This document shows positions 8,270 through 15,325 of a DNA stretch of 64,000 nucleotides, piece after piece. The position numbers and the translations under genes are program-made. Location of the stretch: contig CACYGI010000007.1 in NCBI GenBank assembly GCA_902773925.1, positions 1-64,000 on the forward strand, written 5' to 3'. This DNA comes from an uncultured Bacteroidia bacterium (GTDB lineage: Bacteria; Bacteroidota; Bacteroidia; Bacteroidales; UBA932). The first letter of the stretch is position 1; the number at the start of each line of letters is the position of its first letter. The notes beneath the pieces are model-generated. The model was not told the DNA's origin and made no database searches. It saw only the letters and a program-made list of their open reading frames with translations.

Positions 8270-8596
8270 ATGAAAAGAGCATTTGTAATCCTCTTCGCTG
8301 TAATCCTTTTGGCATCCTGCAGCAGGGTGTCTGGCACCTATGTGAATGAAAGCGGCGGGCTGTATGACCAGATCGAGTTTGTGGGTAATAGTTCCTGCAA
8401 CATCACCACCTTGGGCATGAAATTCCCTGCCACGTATCGCATCGACAAAGGATATGTCTATATCCACACTCATGACGGTGCAGAAATGTTGTTCAAGATT
8501 CAAGACTCCAACACACTCGTAGGAGAGAGTTTCTTCAACGAAAGCACGTATAAGAAGGTCAATTCAGCCTCCAGAACAAAAGACTCCGATCAGTAG
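8270..8596 (+). CDS. Small predicted lipoprotein
   Basis: A protein of 108 residues. It begins with a lipoprotein signal (AFVILFAVILLASC), with lipid attachment expected at Cys17. The mature part opens SRVSGTYVNESGGLYDQIEFVGNSSCNI, a pattern seen in small Bacteroidota lipoproteins with a lipocalin-like beta sheet. The ATG at 8270 is preferred because it begins the signal. It is last in the Sel1 operon. A hairpin overlapping the stop codon (8579-8603) may end the transcript. Confidence 0.75.
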   Translation: MKRAFVILFAVILLASCSRVSGTYVNESGGLYDQIEFVGNSSCNITTLGMKFPATYRIDKGYVYIHTHDGAEMLFKIQDSNTLVGESFFNESTYKKVNSASRTKDSDQ

Positions 8597-8606
8597 AGTC
8601 TTTCGG
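8579..8606 (+). terminator. Possible terminator at the end of the Sel1 operon
   Basis: AAAGACTC (8579-8586) and GAGTCTTT (8596-8603) form an 8-bp stem with a 9-nt loop. The stem spans the lipoprotein stop codon. The T-run is short, so the call is moderate. Confidence 0.45.
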
Positions 8607-8771
8607 GTCGATAGTGCCCAGTTCCAGCGGAAGTGCCGATGCCTGTGTGATTATTCCGGAGGTAATAACGAGGAACCGTATTTTTGCATTATAAGTACGC
8701 GTGAGTATAAGCATTTTCCCTATAATCGATCAGATTTTTGGTTTCAACCTAATTGATTAAAGTACCTGACA

Positions 8772-9086
8772 ATGATAGGCAAATACCCCGTCATCACCCT
8801 TTGCGGCAGCACCCGCTTCAAGGAGCAGTTTATTGAGGCGCAGAAGCGCCTGACCCTCGCGGGCAATATCGTTATCAGCGTCGGACTTTTCGGCCACAGC
8901 GGCGACGATGAGGTCTGGACCGAGGGCACGAAGGAGATGCTGGACGATATGCACAAGCGCAAAATCGATTTGGCAGACGGCATCTACGTGATCAACGTGG
9001 GCGGCTATATCGGCCAGAGCACGCGCAGCGAAATCGACTACGCCCGCCGCACCGGCAAAACCATCGAATATCTGGAGGAAGTGTAG
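8772..9086 (+). CDS. Nucleoside 2-deoxyribosyltransferase-like/DUF4406 small protein
   Basis: A protein of 104 residues with a compact Rossmann-like pattern. It has an N-terminal ITLCGSTRF phosphate-binding turn, a mid DDMHKRKIDLADGIYVINVGGYIGQSTRSEIDYA segment, and the terminal strand KTIEYLEE. This resembles phage-encoded DUF4406/nucleoside deoxyribosyltransferase-like proteins, which belong to the wider SLOG-like nucleotide-binding fold. The true substrate is not evident. A -7 box (TATTTTTG, 8679-8686) lies 85 bp upstream without a clear -33 box. It stands alone, and a candidate small RNA lies on the opposite strand downstream. Confidence 0.75.
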   Translation: MIGKYPVITLCGSTRFKEQFIEAQKRLTLAGNIVISVGLFGHSGDDEVWTEGTKEMLDDMHKRKIDLADGIYVINVGGYIGQSTRSEIDYARRTGKTIEYLEEV

Positions 9087-9219
9087 CGGGGGACCGGACC
9101 ACAGTGCTCAATTAGCCTTGCCTGTCGAAGATGCTCACCAGGCAAAGCATCCAACCAAAACTGGTCCACCCCACAAGTACCCCACAAGTACCCCACAAGC
9201 TGGGTCGGTACAAAGAACT
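9087..9219. other. Non-coding stretch with inverted and tandem repeats
   Basis: No coding frame is convincing here. TTGCCTG and CAGGCAA near 9120-9146 form an imperfect inverted repeat. An 11-bp unit CCCCACAAGTA is repeated almost three times in tandem at 9169-9200. Together with the small RNA and its promoter this fills the only gene-poor interval longer than 300 bp in the window (9087-9471). Confidence 0.5.
9169..9200. repeat. 11-bp tandem repeat, about three units
   Basis: CCCCACAAGTA at 9169-9179 and 9180-9190, then ten bases of a third unit at 9191-9200. The 11-bp period places each unit on the same face of the helix, as for protein-binding sites. Function unknown. Confidence 0.7.
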
Positions 9220-9250
9220 AAAACAAAACAGGAGGCCAAGTGACCTCCTG
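9219..9250 (-). terminator. Terminator of the candidate small RNA
   Basis: CAGGAGG (9229-9235) and CCTCCTG (9244-9250) form a perfect 7-bp stem with an 8-nt loop. Read on the minus strand it is followed by TTTTGTTTTA. On the plus strand the tail is TATGTTTTT, so it may work in both directions. Confidence 0.7.
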
Positions 9251-9357
9251 TATGTTTTTGCCCCAAGATTACGCGGCGGATGTTTACCTTTCGGTGAGGC
9301 TCGGGGCGGGGACTTTGCACTTAGCGAACTACCTCATCCTTGCCGCGTTTTATAATC
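9220..9357 (-). ncRNA. Candidate stand-alone structured small RNA
   Basis: On the minus strand a TATCTTTG box (9364-9371) predicts a start near 9357, and a hairpin with T-rich tail ends near 9220. Between them the predicted RNA closes with a 12-bp long-range stem. ACGCGGC (9348-9342) and GGATG (9339-9335) pair with CATCC (9282-9278) and GCCGCGT (9277-9271), leaving a two-A bulge. Inside, an ACC-GAAA-GGT hairpin (9295-9286) has a GNRA-type loop, and GAGG can pair with CCTC. No good reading frame fits. I do not recognise the family; no -33 box is obvious, so the promoter is only half supported. Confidence 0.5.
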
Positions 9358-9471
9358 TCATCGCAAAGATAACAATTTATTTGTAATAGACTCCGCGGCT
9401 TCATTTCGTCCCGTATCAGAATCCCCAAAAAATTAGTATCTTTGCTAAGTAACGTTAGATACCGATTCATT

Positions 9472-10107
9472 ATGGCTGAATTCATTCTTCACAAGGGCGA
9501 CAAGGTTATGAGTCATCAGTACGGGGAGGGCGTCGTGACGGCCGTGGACGAGGGGCTGTGCACTGTCCGGTTCGCCTCCCGTGAGCTTTCTTTCCGTGTC
9601 CCGGATGCTTTTGAAAAGGGGCGTCTGATATGGATCGGATCCGCTAATTTCTCGAAGAAGACCGCGAAGGCTGGAAAGGCCGACAAGCCGAAGAAGAGCT
9701 GGCTCGGGCTGATTATCTATTTCCTGTTTTTGATCGCGCTCGGCCTTGCTGTAGTGGCATATCCTATTTCCCTGCTTTTAGGCACCGGCGACAAATCCGC
9801 CATCTTGGTGTGGGTCTTGTGCGTTGCATTTTTTGTCGCGATGATTTACCCGGTCCTTAAGAGTAAGAAGAAGAACGGCACTGAGCCGCAAGCGCCTGAG
9901 GTGGAGGAGATCGAAAGCGATGACGCGGACCGGAGCGACGATTCAGGCGTCGCGGCGGGCTTTCTGACCGGTATGATGGGCGGCTATTTCCTCGGCCGAT
10001 CCAGCCGCCATCACAAATCAGTCTTCGACAGCGCCCGCGACGAACTCTTCTGGCAGGAGAAAAACCGCCACCACGACGACGACTTCACCGACGGCGAGAG
10101 CTGGTAA
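9472..10107 (+). CDS. Two-TM membrane protein with N-terminal CarD/Tudor-like domain
   Basis: A protein of 211 residues. Residues 6-50 (KGDKVMSHQYGEGVVTAV, TVRFASRELSFRVPDAF) match the small beta barrel found at the end of UvrD-type helicases and in CarD-like proteins. Two transmembrane helices follow (about 78-98 and 104-124, GLIIYFLFLIALGLAVVAYP and ILVWVLCVAFFVAMIYPVL). After that come a Lys patch, an acidic stretch, a glycine-rich section and a His/Asp-rich tail. The ATG at 9472 is used because TATCTTTG at 9437-9444 puts the transcript start near 9451, inside the longer frame. Function unknown; no operon partner. Confidence 0.7.
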   Translation: MAEFILHKGDKVMSHQYGEGVVTAVDEGLCTVRFASRELSFRVPDAFEKGRLIWIGSANFSKKTAKAGKADKPKKSWLGLIIYFLFLIALGLAVVAYPISLLLGTGDKSAILVWVLCVAFFVAMIYPVLKSKKKNGTEPQAPEVEEIESDDADRSDDSGVAAGFLTGMMGGYFLGRSSRHHKSVFDSARDELFWQEKNRHHDDDFTDGESW

Positions 10108-10175
10108 GGCATCTCTCCTCCGGCAGACGTTTGGCCCAATTGTCTGGGAATTCCATCAAAAAAGTAAAACATTTT

Positions 10176-10200
10176 CGGCACATTTCTTGATTATGTGCCG
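10176..10200. promoter_or_regulatory. Inverted repeat, candidate operator of the AbiE pair
   Basis: CGGCACAT at 10176-10183 and ATGTGCCG at 10193-10200 are exact inverted arms with a 9-bp spacer that contains the -33 box of the downstream promoter. Known AbiEi antitoxins repress their own promoter by binding inverted repeats, which suits this site. Confidence 0.6.
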
Positions 10201-10217
10201 TATTTGTTATACTTTTG
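10187..10217 (+). promoter_or_regulatory. Promoter of the AbiE-type operon
   Basis: TTG at 10187-10189, 20 bp spacer, TACTTTTG at 10210-10217, close to the Bacteroidota consensus. It overlaps the 8-bp inverted repeat, consistent with autorepression. Confidence 0.65.
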
Positions 10218-10234
10218 CATAAAACAATGTCACT

Positions 10235-10972
10235 ATGCAGGTAAGTGATAATATAATCAGCTTCGCTACGATCCATCGTGGCTCCTTCAAGAAGAAGGAG
10301 CTCGCGCAGTATCTACATTGCTGTAGCGACATCAATGATGCCAGTCTTAATACCCTTCTCGCCAGGCTCGTATCCTCTGGTCGTCTGGTAAAGAGTGGGT
10401 GGGGAGAGTATTCTTTGCCTCAAGAGGGCAAGTATAAATGTCTGCTGCTCCCTGAACCTGAAACAGCAGATTTAGCCCGAAAGCTTAAACAACGCTATCC
10501 TCTTGCCGATTTTTGTGTATGGGATGCCGCCGGGGTCGTTCCTTTTATGCTTCATGTGCCAAATGTGAAAATGATCATTGTAGATGTAGAGCGTTTTCTT
10601 GTGCAGACATTTTTTGACGCCATCCGCGAATTATTCCCGGACAAGGCCGTTCTGTTCAAGCCCACTAAAGACGATTACTACAAATACGGCTCCGGCCGGG
10701 ACTGTATTGTGGTGAACCCGCTATATACCGAATCTCCGTTGGAGACAATTGATGGTGTAGTTGTTCCCACAGTCGAAAAAGTTCTTGTGGACATTGCTGT
10801 GAATCCGGAATTCGATTATCTTCAGGGCTCCGAAGTATTCACTATCTATGAGAAAGTACTTCGTGACTGCCGCATCTCTATGCCAAAGCTCAAGCGTTAC
10901 GCCCGCCGCCGCAGATGTGTCGGCCAGATACAAACCATTCTCAACAATATAGACTGCCAGGATAATGATTAG
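10235..10972 (+). CDS. Type IV antitoxin, AbiEi-like
   Basis: A protein of 245 residues. The N-terminal winged helix (about residues 1-70: FATIHRGSFKKKELAQYL, LNTLLARLVSSGRLVKSGWGEYSL) is followed by an alpha/beta antitoxin domain (YPLADFCVWDAAGVVPFMLHVP, VNPLYTESPLETIDGVVVPTVEKVLVDI). This is the layout of AbiEi-type antitoxins, which counter the AbiEii nucleotidyltransferase without direct binding and repress the operon. The stop overlaps the toxin ATG by 8 bp, the usual antitoxin-toxin coupling. An inverted repeat in the promoter (10176-10200) fits autoregulation. The type is clear; antiphage activity is inferred. Confidence 0.88.
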   Translation: MQVSDNIISFATIHRGSFKKKELAQYLHCCSDINDASLNTLLARLVSSGRLVKSGWGEYSLPQEGKYKCLLLPEPETADLARKLKQRYPLADFCVWDAAGVVPFMLHVPNVKMIIVDVERFLVQTFFDAIRELFPDKAVLFKPTKDDYYKYGSGRDCIVVNPLYTESPLETIDGVVVPTVEKVLVDIAVNPEFDYLQGSEVFTIYEKVLRDCRISMPKLKRYARRRRCVGQIQTILNNIDCQDND

Positions 10973-12035
10973 TTCCGAAAGCCGCACTGCCCGTTGGATT
11001 GAGTCCCTGCGCTCCCAGTATCCCAACATCAAAGATGTCTCCCTTATTGAGAAATCAATCCGAGCCTTCTCTTTGCTGGAATCATTGAAGATTTCCGGCT
11101 GCCCGTTCGTATTTAAGGGAGGTACTGCCCTTATGCTTCATCTGAATACGTCCAGGCGACTTTCGATAGATGTGGATATTGTATGTCCTCCGGGCCTTGA
11201 CATTCGGGAGTACTTGGGTAAGAATGCAGAAGAATACGGCTTCACGACAGTTAGGGAGATAGAACGAAAAAACCGCACTGGAGTTCCAAAATCCCATGCC
11301 GAATATAGATACGAAGTTTCTTATCCATCAGGTTATCCCAGCGGCACGATCCTTCTCGATGTTCTATATGAAAATGTCGCATACAATAAGGTCGTGAACC
11401 TTCCCATTGATAGTCCTCTCCTCAAAATAGAAGGAGAACCCGTAATGGTCCTGTGTCCAAGCATTGATGATATGCTTGGTGATAAGATTACTGCTTTCGC
11501 TCCGCATACCACTGGGATCCCGTTCTTTAAAGGTAATAAATCTTGCTCGATGGAAATCATGAAACAACTCTTCGATATAAGTTCCATCATGGACCGAATT
11601 GATGATTTATCCATCGTCCGGAAAACCTTCCAGAACATAGTGCCGATTGAATTAGGATATCGTAACCTGAATAACCTCACGCCCGATGATGTTCTGGATG
11701 ATGCATACAACACCGCACTCAATATCTGTCTCCACGGAGGGTTGTCACGTCAGGAATATGAATACCTTACCAGTGGGGCACGGCGAGTTGACGGGTTTAT
11801 CATTATCGAGAGCTATTCAATGGAGAAAGCCGTTCGCGATGCCGCTAAAGTGGCTTACCTGACCAGACTCCTTCGGGGCAAAAACAATACTGTCTCCCAC
11901 TACAGTCCTGAGATGGACGAGGCCCTCATTGCCGATAACATACTGAATCAGTCTCTCAACAAACTGAATCGCATAAAGAAGATAAGCCTGGAAGCCTTCT
12001 TCTATTTGAAACAGGTTGAAGAGATGGAGAGATAG
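10965..12035 (+). CDS. AbiEii/AbiGii-type nucleotidyltransferase toxin
   Basis: A protein of 356 residues with the DNA polymerase beta-like nucleotidyltransferase core. It has FVFKGGTALMLHL (residues 48-60) followed by RLSIDVDIV with the two metal-binding aspartates Asp69 and Asp71, and PSIDDMLGDKITAF downstream. This is the family of type IV toxins that block growth by adding nucleotides to tRNA or similar targets. It overlaps the antitoxin by 8 bp. Its last 34 bp overlap, convergently, the 3' end of the winged-helix gene on the other strand. All key residues are present, so it should be active. Confidence 0.9.
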   Translation: MISSESRTARWIESLRSQYPNIKDVSLIEKSIRAFSLLESLKISGCPFVFKGGTALMLHLNTSRRLSIDVDIVCPPGLDIREYLGKNAEEYGFTTVREIERKNRTGVPKSHAEYRYEVSYPSGYPSGTILLDVLYENVAYNKVVNLPIDSPLLKIEGEPVMVLCPSIDDMLGDKITAFAPHTTGIPFFKGNKSCSMEIMKQLFDISSIMDRIDDLSIVRKTFQNIVPIELGYRNLNNLTPDDVLDDAYNTALNICLHGGLSRQEYEYLTSGARRVDGFIIIESYSMEKAVRDAAKVAYLTRLLRGKNNTVSHYSPEMDEALIADNILNQSLNKLNRIKKISLEAFFYLKQVEEMER

Positions 12036-13054
12036 CGTGCGGCTTCGGCGTCGAGGCTCTTTGGGTCCGGGGTGAAATCCGGGCTGAAGGGGTCGATGCT
12101 TACGCGGCCGCCTGTGGCGGTCCAGTTGCCTGCCACCTGTCCGTCCAGCAGGAATACCGGCCAGAAATTGCCGGAGTTGTTGTGGGCGCGGTGGGTGTGG
12201 TCGGGATGCAGGACGATCTCGCGGCTCTTGTAGCTGATCAGGTATTCGTCGTAGGGTGGGAGAAGGATGCAGCGGCCCCGCTGAAATCCGCGCGTGCGGG
12301 CATCATCGGTCAGGTAGAATTCGCGGCCGTGCCATTTCTCGGCGTGCAGCCAGTCGCCCAGAAGGGCAATGCCCCTGCGGCAGTCGCTCAGGTTGAGCCC
12401 GCTCCACCAGGCGAAGTCATCCAGCGTTGCGGGCTGGCTGTGGCGGAAATATTTGCGCGCAAAGCGCATCAGTGCCTCGTCGCGATCCATCGTCGCTAGT
12501 GCGGGCAGTTTATCGGCCGAAAGCGCGTATGAGGCGCGTAGCGGCAGCAGATCTCCGCTGCAGAGCGTGCCTGCAAATTCGGCCATCCGCAGGTGGTACG
12601 AGAGCCGGTGGTCGTCCATCCGGATGTCGCGTTCGGCCAGGCCCTGGACGATGTCTTCCTTGGTGGCGCTGCGACGGTCGCCCACTATGCGGCAGATAAT
12701 TTCGCGGATGCGGCAGAGCTCGTCGTCCGCAATGCTGATGCGGTTGCTGGCCATCCAGCCCCAGGTGACGGCGATTGCCTTAGGCGCACAGAGATTGATG
12801 AACGGCCAGTAATCCTCGGCCGCAATCAGCTGCCAGGTGCCCCGCATCAGATGGAACCGGACGATCCTGCCTGCATTGAAGGCTTCCTCGAACGCTATGA
12901 GCGAAGGCTTCCTCGTCCGCATCGCCACGGCCCAGCGCATCCCCTTATGGTCCTGCGCCTGAACCGCGCCCATCCAGCCGACCACCTCCTCCGGCCTGTC
13001 AAACTGCGGACAAATAAGCTGCTGACTCAGCAATCGCTGCGATATGGGGTTCAT
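12002..13054 (-). CDS. Winged-helix DNA-binding domain protein (HTH_42/YcaQ-like)
   Basis: A protein of 350 residues matching the HTH_42 family. Typical marks are the start MNPISQRLLSQQL, then GWMGAVQAQDHKGMRWAVAMR, RFHLMRGTWQLIAAEDYWPF, LPPYDEYLISYKSRE and WPVFLLDGQVAGNW. Family members related to YcaQ and AlkX are DNA-binding glycosylase-like proteins acting on interstrand crosslinks or alkylated bases. Whether this branch is catalytic cannot be told here. It is the last gene of a minus-strand run, 9 bp after the MBL-fold gene. It overlaps the AbiEii toxin tail by 34 bp. Confidence 0.85.
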   Translation of the reverse strand: MNPISQRLLSQQLICPQFDRPEEVVGWMGAVQAQDHKGMRWAVAMRTRKPSLIAFEEAFNAGRIVRFHLMRGTWQLIAAEDYWPFINLCAPKAIAVTWGWMASNRISIADDELCRIREIICRIVGDRRSATKEDIVQGLAERDIRMDDHRLSYHLRMAEFAGTLCSGDLLPLRASYALSADKLPALATMDRDEALMRFARKYFRHSQPATLDDFAWWSGLNLSDCRRGIALLGDWLHAEKWHGREFYLTDDARTRGFQRGRCILLPPYDEYLISYKSREIVLHPDHTHRAHNNSGNFWPVFLLDGQVAGNWTATGGRVSIDPFSPDFTPDPKSLDAEAARYLSISSTCFK

Positions 13055-13063
13055 AGGGGTTGG

Positions 13064-14449
13064 TTATTTGTCCGTGTCTTCGCTGTAGAGGCGGTATCCT
13101 CTGGCGGATGCGCCCATCGCCTGGCACCAGCACGAGGCGTGGAACTTCTGCGCTGGATCGAAGAAGATATCTACTCTGTCTTTGCTGTAGTCAAATTTGC
13201 AGACTCGCATCCGCAACTCATCCGGTAGGATCGAGGCAAAATCGGCATTCCCGTCCTTATGGATGGGAATGATGACTTTGGGGTTGACCTGCTCGCAGAG
13301 CCGTATCAAGTCCTGCCGGGAAGCGTGACCGGAAGTGTGAATTATTTTGAAGGCGCATCCTTTTTCGCGGAATTGCTCTACAAAGTCATACAGATTCTGG
13401 TTGAAAGCAGAATTGCCTTCCCGCTTATCAATATACCCGTGGAATTGTGAATAGATGAGGCACGTCTCTTCCGGCTTGCAGAAAGGAAGAATCACATCCA
13501 GGTAGGACTGGAACCTCCCGCTGGACCGAATCAGCATCACAAAGCCGTGGCGGCGCATCATATAGTCCATCTTCTTGTTTGTTGGGCTATACGGGTAAAT
13601 CTTGTATGGTCCGAAATGGTAGAGCCTTCTCCCTGCTTCGGCCTGCTCGGAGATAAGCCCTATTATTTCTTTCTGGTAGGTATCAACAATAAAGGGCCTC
13701 CGCACAGACTCTTTATTCGCGCTGTAAATCGACTCAAGGCGGTCTGCGTCAGTGGAAGTGCACAGAACGAAGATATTCTTATACTGTCGGAACTCCTCCT
13801 TGAATTTTTCCTTCAGTTCGGACTCGGGGCACATTGATTTGCTTGTGTTGTTCACATTGGTGCCTTCGGTGATGAGAATATCGACGTGTCCGGCAATATG
13901 GTATTTGTCTATGACTTTGTAAATGCCTTCGCCCATATATCCGTGGCCGCGGAAGTCTCCGGTGTGCAGGATCGTCTTCCCGTCACACTTGATCTTGAGC
14001 ATATACGAATCGGCAGAGGAATGGCTGACTTGGAAAGGCGTGACGGTGATATCGTCAATGGTAATGGGGCGCCCTTTAGAGTATGTCTTAAACGGCTCCA
14101 GCTTCTTCAGGCATTTCAGGCTATTTTCTTTTAAATCATCGGCATAAGTCATGTGGTCGTACTTGGCCTTCATAATCTTGAGCGCAAGCGGGCCGATGTA
14201 CTGGTCAATGCCGTCCGGCACGTACTGGAACAGCTCGACGTGATCGCCGTGCATATGGGTGTAGAAGATGGCCCGGGCATCGCCGATCAGGCTGGCGATG
14301 GCCTCATCCGAAGCGTATTCGTCCTCGGACTCCTGCCCGTCCTTGGGCAGATTATGTCCCAGGTCAACGAAAATTCTCGTCCCCTTCGACGAGACTATCT
14401 CAGTAATGCAGCCCCCGATCTGATTGCCGCGATGGATGGTGATGGTCAT
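13064..14449 (-). CDS. Metallo-beta-lactamase-fold hydrolase, RNase J/beta-CASP-like
   Basis: A protein of 461 residues. The N-terminal MBL domain has the HMHGDH motif (His65, His67, Asp69, His70), a later TPFQVSHSSADSYMLKI histidine and HTGDFRGHGYMG. The C-terminal part shows beta-CASP-like features (FVLCTSTDADRLESIY, HTSGHASRQDLIRL, VIIPIHKDG). Related proteins are RNA or DNA nucleases with two zinc ions. The ATG overlaps the stop of the upstream nuclease-like gene in an ATGA, so the two are translationally coupled. As the last well-coupled gene of a SLOG/ATPase/nuclease block, it could be an effector nuclease of a defence module. Confidence 0.85.
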   Translation of the reverse strand: MTITIHRGNQIGGCITEIVSSKGTRIFVDLGHNLPKDGQESEDEYASDEAIASLIGDARAIFYTHMHGDHVELFQYVPDGIDQYIGPLALKIMKAKYDHMTYADDLKENSLKCLKKLEPFKTYSKGRPITIDDITVTPFQVSHSSADSYMLKIKCDGKTILHTGDFRGHGYMGEGIYKVIDKYHIAGHVDILITEGTNVNNTSKSMCPESELKEKFKEEFRQYKNIFVLCTSTDADRLESIYSANKESVRRPFIVDTYQKEIIGLISEQAEAGRRLYHFGPYKIYPYSPTNKKMDYMMRRHGFVMLIRSSGRFQSYLDVILPFCKPEETCLIYSQFHGYIDKREGNSAFNQNLYDFVEQFREKGCAFKIIHTSGHASRQDLIRLCEQVNPKVIIPIHKDGNADFASILPDELRMRVCKFDYSKDRVDIFFDPAQKFHASCWCQAMGASARGYRLYSEDTDK

Positions 14450-15150
14450 TTAGAGAGATCATCTAATAATTTTTCATCTAAGGTAAAGACCATAATACCC
14501 AATTCATCCATAAGTCGATGAAGTAATGGATATTCATCACTTTGAAATTCATTGAAAGGTCTACTACCTTTAAAAATGAGAGGAGCCGGAACAATTTTAC
14601 AAGATGGTGAAATGTTATAATCTTTTTTTAATTTGTCAGCATCTATGATTTTTGAATATGTATATGCTTCTAGAGCACTTAGAAGCAAGCCGTCATTTTT
14701 ATTATCCTTTATTTTCAGTTCAAGAATGAAAAAATTATCATCCTTTATGGATAATAAATCAATCTTGCCTACTTTTTTATTCTTATTGTTATTTTTTAGA
14801 GGTACTTGGTAATCTATTATCGTTCCAAAGTCTTCAAAAGTACGTTTGCTTTTAAATAATAGTATAGCTGTTCTTTCTTCATCTCTGTTAGATGAAGAGG
14901 GTGGAACACGTGGTGTACTGTGACTTTTAGTCTTATATGAGGTTTCTCGAGTTATAGAAGGGATAGAATATAAATGAAGATTATTAAGAAGTACTTCAGA
15001 TATAATTTCTGAATAAGGTCGGTGAGTATCTCTTGTTTTGCTGCTATAGTTAACAAATTTCTGTTGATATAAATTCTCTGGGCAACTAGTTATACATTCT
15101 ATGACCTTTTTTTCAATATCTTTTTGATTGTACTTTTTAGGCATAAGCAA
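14446..15150 (-). CDS. PD-(D/E)XK nuclease-like protein, AT-rich
   Basis: A protein of 234 residues. A nuclease-like core is visible: VGKIDLLSIKDDNFFILELKIKD with Asp131, Glu144 and Lys146, followed by helix LLLSALEAYTYSKII. This is the D-ExK spacing of the PD-(D/E)XK superfamily. The C-terminal half (IVPAPLIFKG, IMVFTLDEKL) resembles the end of defence-associated DUF proteins. Base composition is much more AT-rich than its neighbours, which suggests recent acquisition. A second start at 15144 is possible. It has its own consensus promoter (15295-15325) and an ATGA overlap with the MBL gene. Confidence 0.72.
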   Translation of the reverse strand: MLMPKKYNQKDIEKKVIECITSCPENLYQQKFVNYSSKTRDTHRPYSEIISEVLLNNLHLYSIPSITRETSYKTKSHSTPRVPPSSSNRDEERTAILLFKSKRTFEDFGTIIDYQVPLKNNNKNKKVGKIDLLSIKDDNFFILELKIKDNKNDGLLLSALEAYTYSKIIDADKLKKDYNISPSCKIVPAPLIFKGSRPFNEFQSDEYPLLHRLMDELGIMVFTLDEKLLDDLSK

Positions 15151-15294
15151 ATAGTTTTTTGTGGAGTATAGTTATATTTCCTTAAATACGTCTACCTAGT
15201 TCCTATCTTCGATTTTACCTTACTATCGGATGGCTGCGAAAGAGGGACTATATTTAAGAAGAGGGGATGTTCATTCGATTGTTTTACTAATGTA

Positions 15295-15325
15295 CAAATT
15301 TAACAAAAAAAGCTTGATTGTCAAA
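15295..15325 (-). promoter_or_regulatory. Bacteroidota-type promoter of the nuclease/MBL pair
   Basis: On the minus strand TTTG (15325-15322), 19 bp spacer, TAAATTTG (15302-15295). It overlaps the last bases of the AAA+ gene. The predicted leader is about 140 nt, long for this organism, and could hold regulation. Confidence 0.75.

Noticed and set aside
9169..9200. CRISPR-like array
   Set aside because: The 11-bp units are directly adjacent with no spacers, and there are no cas genes.
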